Of a stretch of 64,000 bases of DNA, positions 55,777 through 64,000 are shown piece by piece (the stretch's first letter is position 1; each line of letters begins with the position of its first letter). Made by a program: the position numbers and the translations under genes. The stretch lies in NCBI RefSeq assembly GCF_024679245.1, contig NC_090182.1, positions 26,579,274-26,643,273 on the forward strand, read 5' to 3'. The stretch is from Pseudorasbora parva (taxonomy: Eukaryota > Chordata > Actinopteri > Cypriniformes > Gobionidae). The notes beneath the pieces were generated by a model. The model was not told the DNA's origin. It worked only from the letters and a program-made list of their open reading frames with translations, and made no database searches.

Positions 55777-57397
55777 GACTAGTTATGGTAATGGGAGTAA
55801 TGGACGTTTGTTCTTCGAAATACGCGCTGCATGCAGTAGACCAATCACAACAGACTAGGCAATCTGACCAATCAGAGCAGAGTAGGCATGCAAACTTGTT
55901 GGAGACCTCATAAATTAGGAAACTTTAAAATACCATAATAGGGGCACTAGTCAACTATTCATTCAACTATCAAAAGTTTCATAGACGCGGACATAAATTG
56001 GATTAATAACATCTTCCTTTAGTATCTCTGTGTTAAATCTCTTTGTTAAGCCTCTGTCTGTATATCATCTGTCCGTGTGGAATATGGCTCCAGCTCCATT
56101 CAAATGATATGGGCAGATCAAAGTCATCATTTCCTCAATTACATTCAGCTATCTCATCTATTATTATTATAAAATGTCAACTTTCTGACTCACACTGATC
56201 CTGGAGATGAAGTAGGTCTACTGGAGTGGGCTGAAAGTCAAATGAAGATGAACTATGCCAAGGTAAAATATGAGCTGATAACCATTAATGTTGAAGCTCA
56301 TGCACAGCACACTTCTCATGCCTTGCCTAAAGGTCTTTGTAAAGGACTCGGTGATTGGCGATGTCCTCTGAAGAAGGTCGTTTGATCTCTGTGCGTGCTT
56401 GAGCAAATGAGACTGATTGGGAACATCTGAAGCTCATGTTATGCAAGAGCTGAGTGTGTTCAGATAATGACGCTATAGGCTCAGTGGAACGCACACATAA
56501 GGCACAGTTCGGAGTTCACTAAAGGACATGAATGCATAAAGGGAAGCTCTTGATGTGATGACATAATTCTCAGCCTCTTTCAAACGCTGTATCACATATT
56601 GAGCACTATATTCCCACAGAGATGTTTAACATATAGATATAATCCAGGGCAGAAAGCACAATCCACTCTGAACGGTTAATCCAGCACTAATCATTTGCAC
56701 TTTGACTTTGCCCTGTGAGGAAAATAGATGATGTAATTCTTTAAATTCCAGAATGAAAAATTAGCTGCACTCTATAGTTTGACCTACATGTGAAGTTGCA
56801 GTTACATAACCCCTTCATGCTTACTGATTTATATATTATCTGTAGATGTGAATTCACTTTGTTTCTTTCCATCCCTCATTTTCCTCTCTCCTCTCTTACC
56901 GCTGCTGCCGTTTGCGAGCAGGTGCAGGAGGGAATCCCGGACTGCGTGTGCTGCTGCAGTGGGAGGGATGCGATTACATAAGAGAGGCAGACAGTCCTCT
57001 CCACTCTCTCCGCCGGTCATGCACTATTCATGAGGCTCTCTGCATCAAAACTGCATTCCTATTCCTGACACTTCCATGCTGCCAGGAAAACTGCACTCCA
57101 GCAGCACTACATCTACTGACCATGAAGAATTTACACATCATGTCTCTCACTTCACACTTTTTCTGCCTTTCTTCAGCTGCTTCATTAGATTATAATAATG
57201 TTATTGTACCATGAAAAAACTGTAGCATAATAGGTTCTTTAGAGAACCCAAAATAGCTTTTTAAATGGCATTGCTGTGAAGAAGAAAAACCTTTTTGAAC
57301 TTTTATGAGTGCACGCTGAGTTTGTTTAAGGATAACACAGTTGTGTCCATAAAGTTAATCATTTACTTAACTAATAAATATTGTTTTATTGATTAGG
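55777..57397. other. Intergenic DNA, no gene recognised
   Basis: No repeat ends were recognised after 55776. Around 56880-57030 several overlapping short frames occur in GC-richer sequence (CTGCTGCCGTTTGCGAGCAG), but there is no homology I can name. Confidence 0.4.
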
Positions 57398-57918
57398 TCA
57401 TGAGGGGGATCTGTGAATTTGCCAATTAGCGAGTTGACGTAACACATTCACTAAGCAGATCAATAACTCTAGTAATGAGTCCAGTGATTCCTCAGGCTTT
57501 ACTGTCAGCTTTTCAAAGTGGTTCTCTAATAAACTCATTAGCATGTTTGGAAGGATCTTGGTGGTCATGGATTCTTCATCAATGAAGATGTCCAGCGTGA
57601 AAAGTTTACCAATGAATTGTACGGTTTTACTAATGGACTCACAGATGGATTCGCCCACATACAGAAACTTCACAGATAATCAAAAAACTTCATCCCCACT
57701 GGGATGAAGAGATCCTCTTTTACTTTAGACCTTATGTATCCATGCCCTTTTTCAGCTCTCAGCTCGTTGTGTTCTGTCTTCTGGATTGTATTTCCACAAC
57801 ATGAAGGTGAGATCCGAACGGCTCGTTTTAGAATCTGACATTCCGCTTCAAACATTAGAATGCTCATGATAACTTTTGTTAACTCTGCTATATGTAAATC
57901 AAATGAATCAATTAATTA
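57398..57918 (-). pseudogene. Possible MIF4G-domain (eIF4G-like) fragment, frameshifted
   Basis: On the minus strand, frame 57673-57398 reads SISKTVQFIGKLFTLDIFID, then LPNMLMSLLENHFEKL, then ESLDSLLELLICLVNVLRQL. This resembles the eIF4G MIF4G repeat (pattern ...IKFIGELFKLKML... VxxLLxNxxEESLExLCRLL). A second open stretch directly upstream (57915-57673, containing RSKVKEDLFIPVGMKFFDYL then a stop) is in another frame, so the whole is broken. Family resemblance is from memory and weak, and the upstream part does not match convincingly. A chance ORF remains possible. Confidence 0.3.
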
Positions 57919-60129
57919 CTCTTCAACAGCATGTCATATAAATATACAGAGGTACTTTAAAATCGAAAGTCCAAACATATAACCCTAAAGATGGGATGGC
58001 TGCATGCTTGTTTCTCTGGGGCATAAGGTCGATAACCTCTTTGGAAGGAGACAACCATCTTTGACCATCCAAGACTTTTTGTTTTGTTCACAAAATGCTA
58101 AATTTTAAAGTCAGCCAATTTAATGAATACATCTGGTCATTCATTAGCGAAGCTCACCCATGAACTCAATCTCACCACAAGAATCAGTTCACTAATGACA
58201 TTTGAGGGTTTTTTTCAGTCTTGTCTAATTTGCAGTCAATACAATAATTACTTTACACGCATTTCACAGTGTCTAGCAGGATGTCGTGGGATTGCAGAGA
58301 TCAATCTAAATCACTGACAAAGCACTGTGATTCACATATGACATTTACAAATGGGATATACTACAGGAGAAAACTATGCTATGAGGATATTTTATCTCGT
58401 ATTCCTGGATGACATACACAGATCAACAAAGCCTGTAGTGCAGGTCTCACTTCCTGATGAAATGAAGACAGACAAGTAATAAAAAAAACTAAAATGATGC
58501 TTAGTAAATAGTAACTTCATAAAGCTATGTGTGATGCTATAACACAATGCAAAGTAAATACATGAAACAAATTCTACAGTTCTTTGCTAGTATGAAGAGA
58601 GCCTGCAGGATATTAGACAGTGTGAAGGGTTTCATTTAGTGCTTTAAAAAGACATTAAGTAAGAAAGATATTCATGTTTTTAACTCAGTTCATTTAGCTG
58701 TAGAAGGACATCATATTCCAAATCCATTTTTACATTCTATCTACACAGGCACAGGGCACGCATTGTGAGTACAATTTGATTTGGAACTGTTAATTTGGAC
58801 GGACGGACAGACAGACAATTACATCATAATCTACGCTAATATTAGTCACTCTGCTTATCCCGAGGTTTACCATAGTGTGCCGGATCCAGGCCGCATCCAA
58901 ATCAGATGAAGGACCTGCATCTAGACATGACCACAGCACAGCCCTGAATTGTCAGCAGAGACCGTGTCAACTAAACTATCCCCTGTAAAGGCCTCCTTCC
59001 CCTCGCTTTCCCTCTGTACAGATAAAAACATTATCAAAATGGATCCACGGAAAACGACTAAAAACGCTGTATTATGCAGGCCAGACAACAGTAACTTTAC
59101 AACTTTCTTTTTTTTACAACTTTCTTTGACTGGTGTTGTAGACTATGCATTATTGTAACTAAGAACAACTAAACAAACATTTCAAACACTGACACTAGTG
59201 AAGTGTGTGATTTCTGCCAAATTAAACAGAACAGATAGCCCTGTACTAAACTCACGCCCTGGTTGCTGCTGTGTTGAGCAAAGATTTTGTCTGGTTATTT
59301 TCTTCCTTTCTTTTTTGGTTTCAATGAATCCACCACAATACAACGCCTTTTTGCTCTGGGTTTCCGTGCATAAGGACATATACACTAAGCTGTTTCAGAG
59401 AGCTGCATATCGATATCTGAATTTTCCAAGCAAAAATCAATTCATCTCATTAACTATGCCTGTGTTAGTAACCTCTAGAGCTGAACACAAACAGGGCGTG
59501 CAGGAAAACGAGAGAGGGAGAATGAGGGTCAGGCTCTCACTGTCAGGAGAGAAACAGCACACTGACTCTTCCAGGTGGGAAATCCAAGATTTCCAGGAAA
59601 TGGATCTGACAACAACTCTGATGTGCATGCACCAGCCCATCTGGTGGATATGAATTACATCAGCCGATTAAATAACAAAAAGACGGGTAGGGACATGGTT
59701 GATTACATTTTAATGTTACTTCTGGATCAACAAAAAATGTTGACTCAAGTACACGTCTAACTGCTAAATCATGACATGTGCATAATATGTTATGGTATAC
59801 TATACAGTTCACAAAAATGACTCAAATATAATGTCAAAACTGAAATATCCTGGCTTTTTTCATGATAACTGAGGTTTAGGTGCTGCTACCATGAGTTTCA
59901 AAACAGCCAATCCACCGTTAAATACACACTGCCTGCATAAAGCTGTGCCTTTTCACGAGCCGTTGTGACTTCTGTAAAAATGTGATGTATAAGAACTACT
60001 CAGTCACCGCCTTCAGTCAACACCCTGAGCACTGCCCACTGTCCCACCTGCCTCATCGCATCACTGTCCCGTTTTAGTAGTATGAAAATAATATTATTTA
60101 AATGTTTTATTAAAGTTTGGGAGGAACCA
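57919..60129. other. Intergenic DNA, no gene recognised
   Basis: Mostly unique-looking sequence. A 151-codon frame at 59198-59653 on the + strand is the longest open stretch here but shows no domain, splice context or family resemblance. Confidence 0.4.
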
Positions 60130-60320
60130 AGTGGCAACCTCCCACAGTCTCTCTTGAAGCCAATACGGTAGTGACTTAAACTGTAATTCATCAACTGGCC
60201 GCTAGGGACAGGATCCAAAAAGGAGCAGAATCTCATTGAACCCCATGTTAAAATGCCCAACTTTACAGCAGAAACATGTTTATTAGACTTTTTTAATAGT
60301 CTATGGGAGGAATGCGTTCA
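60130..60320. repeat. Interspersed fish repeat ('TTCATCAACTGGCC' type)
   Basis: TAGTGACTTAAACTGTAATT, CATCAACTGGCCGCTAGGGA, CCCCATGTTAAAATGCCCAA and CTTTACAGCAGAAACATG are phrases of an abundant cyprinid repeat. There is no frame of interest. Confidence 0.5.
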
Positions 60321-60329
60321 AATGATCAG

Positions 60330-60620
60330 TAATCAACATGTCTATCCAATCAGCACAAGTGAAGGACTATATAAATACCCAGTCAACTCACCAATGTTTC
60401 TCTGACTCCAACCCACCTGGGCTCTTCCCGTCTGATGAACGATCTTTTGTCTTTAGGGTATCTTTGCCGCAATCATTTGCCGTTATCTCGCGCGTGTCGG
60501 GCCAAAGAAACCGGTCCCAGCACGCAAAAGCCACCGCGGGCGAAACAACCGAAATCTCCTTCCGCATCTTTCTCTACTCTGGCCTAGTGATGGGGAGTCG
60601 TTTCCTCGACTCTGATTAGC
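60330..60620 (+). repeat. TATA-box-containing, GC-richer block, possibly an LTR or repeat promoter
   Basis: GGACTATATAAATACCCAGT (TATA at about 60367) is followed by CpG-rich sequence (TCTCGCGCGTGTCGGGCC). This looks like the promoter of a retroelement or of a short transcribed unit. I could not find terminal repeats or a body, so the identity is open. Confidence 0.25.
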
Positions 60621-61217
60621 CCCAGATTTTGTATTGTGTGAAGTGTCCTCCTTGTTATTTCTGACTTATTACAAAAAACAAAACATTGTCTAAAAGCTAT
60701 GTGACACGGTGTACAGAAAACAAGCTATATAAAAAACAGAAGCAAAAACCCAGAAGTTTTTCATTAGCTGCTGACCCAAAAAACAAGTGATTAAGGACAC
60801 AAAAGTGGATACAGGCAACTGAGACAGAGCCCGACATGTTATATTACACTGAGAAATACACCCACTGGAGGGGAACGTAATCAGTGACAGGAAATATATT
60901 ATATAAAACTGACATTTGGATATTTGACTTAACAGTGACAAAAAATATACTGCATATGTAGGCATAGTGAGTGACAAGATCCCCAAACTGACCCATTCTT
61001 CCCACTGAAGCTTCACATCTTATTGTCTGTATTTTACTTTTGTATCCTTTTTAGGTTGACAGATTATAAAAATGTAGTTCTGTGGGGGGTTTTTTTAGCT
61101 GGTTTGCTTAACGCCTTGTCACATATCAGATTTTAGACATTGTTCTGATTTTTGTTATAATAAACCACAAGGCAACTGTTTCACGCAATAGTTAATGGAG
61201 AGCGTTAGATTAGTTTT

Positions 61218-61690
61218 AGTGACAAAATAACCCCAAAATTTTCCAATTTATATGTTGTGATGTGTATAGTAACATTGTGTACTAAGACCGAGAGTAATTG
61301 AAAAGTTGTGATTTTCTAGACTGATATGGCTAGGAAATACTCTCATTCCTGCATAATAATCAAGGAACTTTGCTGCTATACCATAAGTGCAGTGGAACAG
61401 CGATATTACAGCGCCTGAAAATTGTCCCCAACACACTCCCTGTGCAAGCAGGTTGTCACGATGGTTCTGTTGACGGAAGTTAGCCTATTTCAGGAGCTGC
61501 GTGATATCATTGTGCCGCTGCACCCATTTTATGGAGGCAAAGTTCCTTGATCATTACGCAGAAATGAGAGTTCCTAGCCATATCGGTCTAGAAAATCACA
61601 ACTTTTCATTGTTCGTCTGTCTTAGTACACAATGTAACTATACACATCACAACATGTTAATAGGAAAACGTTGGGGTTATTTTGTCACTT
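61218..61690. mobile_element. Fold-back element with arms of about 200 bp
   Basis: The left arm starts AGTGACAAAATAACCCCAAA and the right arm ends GGGGTTATTTTGTCACT. Inner parts are also inverse (GTTGTGATTTTCTAGAC and its mate, ATGGCTAGGAA, CAAGGAACTTTG). The two arms therefore encode similar short peptides on opposite strands, which is a shadow of the inverted repeat and not a gene. Confidence 0.85.
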
Positions 61691-64000
61691 ATTGAGCCTA
61701 GGCTAACGGTGGGTGTGCCAGACAGAGTTATGTTACGCATGGAGCTGAGAATGGTATGTATGGACTTATCTAACTCTGGGGATACAGTAAACAAGCTAAA
61801 GTACAAAAAAGTTGCCGTGTTCAAAGGGCTATCAAAATAGAAAAAGGCCTTTTATTTCTGAATTATTACAATATAAGTGCATTATAAGAAACATTATAAA
61901 ATAATACTTAAAATCCACAATATGAGACCTATATTAATGGTTAAATATCCTGCATAGAACAAGTTAAAAACAAGAAGAAAGTGTAAGTTGGTGAGCAGAG
62001 AAAGGGCACTCAAAGCATTGAAGAATAGCCTCATTTGTTTTTGTGACCTGGACATATTCTTGGAAAAGAACATTCAAAGATTGCTGCTTTACCCAATTAA
62101 AAAGTCTCTGGAGACTTGAGTGGACTCATGACACTGTTAATTAAGAACAAAAGATGATGCCGTCAGGGCTCTGGAGCACTAATACGGGTCTAAAGCAAGA
62201 CCAGCTCACACACACGGTGATTGCTGCTGAATGACAGAGTTGGTTTTGTAAGATGTACCGACATTAGTATTCTAAACAGTAGGGGTTCGCCATCTGTTAA
62301 AGACAGACCTAACCTCTGTAGATCCTTCAGGGCTGCAGTGCACGATGTAATTATTCAAGTGCGAGTCAGAGAATTCACAACGGTTGTATGCTTTCAGTCT
62401 CTAATACAGCAGTTTTCAAAATTTCTGATGCCAGGAAGCCTCAGATATTATGATCCATCTCCTTGTCAATGACCCCTTTTAACAATATAAAGGCAGCTAT
62501 TTGTATATGTTGTCATGTACAAAAAAACACTTATACTGCCTGATTAAAAAGTGTAGCATCATAAAGACAAAGAAAAAAGATGGTCACTGTAATTAAAAAA
62601 TATCACTAACTTTTTACTAAGTTGAAAGAATATCAGAGATCAACATTATTATACTGTTAATTTGGTTATTCAGTTCCTTTTAAAGGTAAAGGACCTGATG
62701 ACAATATATTTCTGTCTCAGTTTTAATGTGTTTTATTGGCAAGAAAAGATCATTGTACATTTATATCATCAAAGCATCTGCAGCTTAGCTGCATTCAATA
62801 CAAAAACTTTATCAAATTATCAAAATACCAAATATGAAAGATAAATTGAAAGCTAAACGGAAAAAAATTACAGAATAAAATATGAAATAAAAGCCAAGAT
62901 AAGAGCACCACTAATAGTAAGCATACAAAGCACAGAGGCAAGCATCTCATTCTCTCATTCTCTCTATTTTTCCCCTTCATACAATGCACAGGAGTCATTA
63001 ATATGCTAATCGCTGCATTCCGAACTGCACGGAAATGAGGGTATTTAATCAAATATGCTGTGACAGTCAACTTCAAGTCCAATGCCTGGCTCACCTCAAT
63101 TCCCTCTGTATTTCACAGTATATATGTATTATCAGCATGTTATGTGTATAGTCCACAGAAAAAATGTGTGTATTTTTAATATTCAGACGGTGTCTCTGCT
63201 TTCCTCTCACTCCAGTGTGTAGACCTCTCTCCGCGGGACAGGGAATATAACTCCTTTACATGATGATGTGAGCGACCTGAGCAGTAAGGCCCCTCTTTCA
63301 GTGTTTCCTCACTCCCTCAGGAAGCACTGCCTCCATTTATCAGCATAGTGCTGCCACAGCTCTTCTGCCATCACCGAGAGCGTTCATTAGAGGGAGGATT
63401 TGTGTAAAGGTAGATAAGCACAATGGAAATAATCCATGTTACCCCTCTTATGTTTGAACATCATTAAAGCATCTCGTAATTGCGGGGGATTTCGGGGTTA
63501 CGGCACTACCTGCTCTACTATTACTGAATGAGCTCTTACGAAAGATGCACTGAAGTGAACCCATGTGAATTTTAAAGCATGAAACATTGATTCGTTTTTC
63601 TTCTCCGTGAAGTTTAACAGAGCTTTCCTAGACTTTTGTCATAAGGCTTGTGCAAGCAATATTCTCTTGTTTTAGAGAGAACATATTGCCCTTTACATAA
63701 ATGCTTTAACACTTTCATAACAAGCCATTTGTGTTTTATTAGCAGTTTTCTTACGCAACATATTTCACACGTTAGACTTGCAAAGTTGCAATCTGTTTTT
63801 TAAAACAGTCACATTAACTGATGCTCAAAGTAATTTCTCTGCAAAATCCAGTCATTCCACACGTATTTCTTGTGAATGCACAAAAAAAAAAACATCCCCA
63901 CATTCAAGTTGGTCATAAGAATTCCCTACCTTGACAATCAGAAACCTGCTTGGTTCTAAAATGACTTCCTGTTTCATACAGTCAGTATTCTCTATACAGT
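61691..64000. other. Intergenic DNA, no gene recognised
   Basis: No repeat ends or coding exons are supported. About 63300-63560 is unique-looking and of mixed GC content (GCATCTCGTAATTGCGGGGG), a possible but unproven conserved element. Confidence 0.4.

Noticed and set aside
56912..57214. 100-codon frame with overlapping frames around 56880-57030
   Set aside because: Several frames overlap in GC-richer sequence, but none has homology or flanking splice sites that I can support.
59198..59653. 151-codon open frame on the + strand, the longest in the window after repeats
   Set aside because: It has no recognisable domain, no splice or promoter context, and is bounded by ordinary AT-rich DNA. 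One such frame in 64 kb is expected by chance.

Overview
This is vertebrate nuclear DNA, most likely from a cyprinid or related teleost. The basis is one split gene with GT-AG introns, long (CA)n/(TA)n/(CT)n microsatellites, and dense Tc1-like, hAT-like and TTAA-flanked DNA transposons of kinds typical of cyprinid genomes. The species call rests on my recognition of repeat styles, not on a search.

The only confident protein-coding gene is fgf13 (fibroblast growth factor homologous factor 2, FHF2), on the + strand. Its five coding exons are at 2764-2953, 4662-4772, 13161-13264, 32537-32735 and 45719-45855. They join in frame (190+111+104+199+137 = 741 nt) into a 246-residue protein of the long nuclear 'S/1' isoform type. 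It is an intracellular FGF-fold protein that binds sodium-channel C-termini. Fish carry fgf13a and fgf13b; I cannot tell which this is. The 3' UTR probably runs to about 47365, with the first AATAAA at 47340.

Layout: 1-2763 is upstream DNA and 5' UTR, including two tiny upstream ORFs. Intron 1 (1.7 kb) ends in a 90-bp (TC)n tract directly before the exon 2 acceptor. Intron 2 (8.4 kb) holds several non-autonomous repeats. Intron 3 (19.3 kb) holds a hAT, a decayed Tc1, a tandem hairpin repeat, a fold-back element split by a hAT, a BED-finger transposase remnant and a TTAA element. Intron 4 (13 kb) holds two hATs, two abutting Tc1 remnants and a nested fold-back element. Downstream (47.4-64 kb) I see no intact gene. 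It holds two TTAA elements, a 250-bp local duplication, a large GT/AC hairpin, a TTAA element split by a hAT with a perfect 8-bp target duplication, a possible MIF4G-domain pseudogene and a fold-back element.

I found no undescribed multi-gene system. The notable content is the compact fgf13 5' end and the unusually readable transposon nesting. Several unique-looking stretches could be conserved regulatory DNA, but this needs alignment to other vertebrates.
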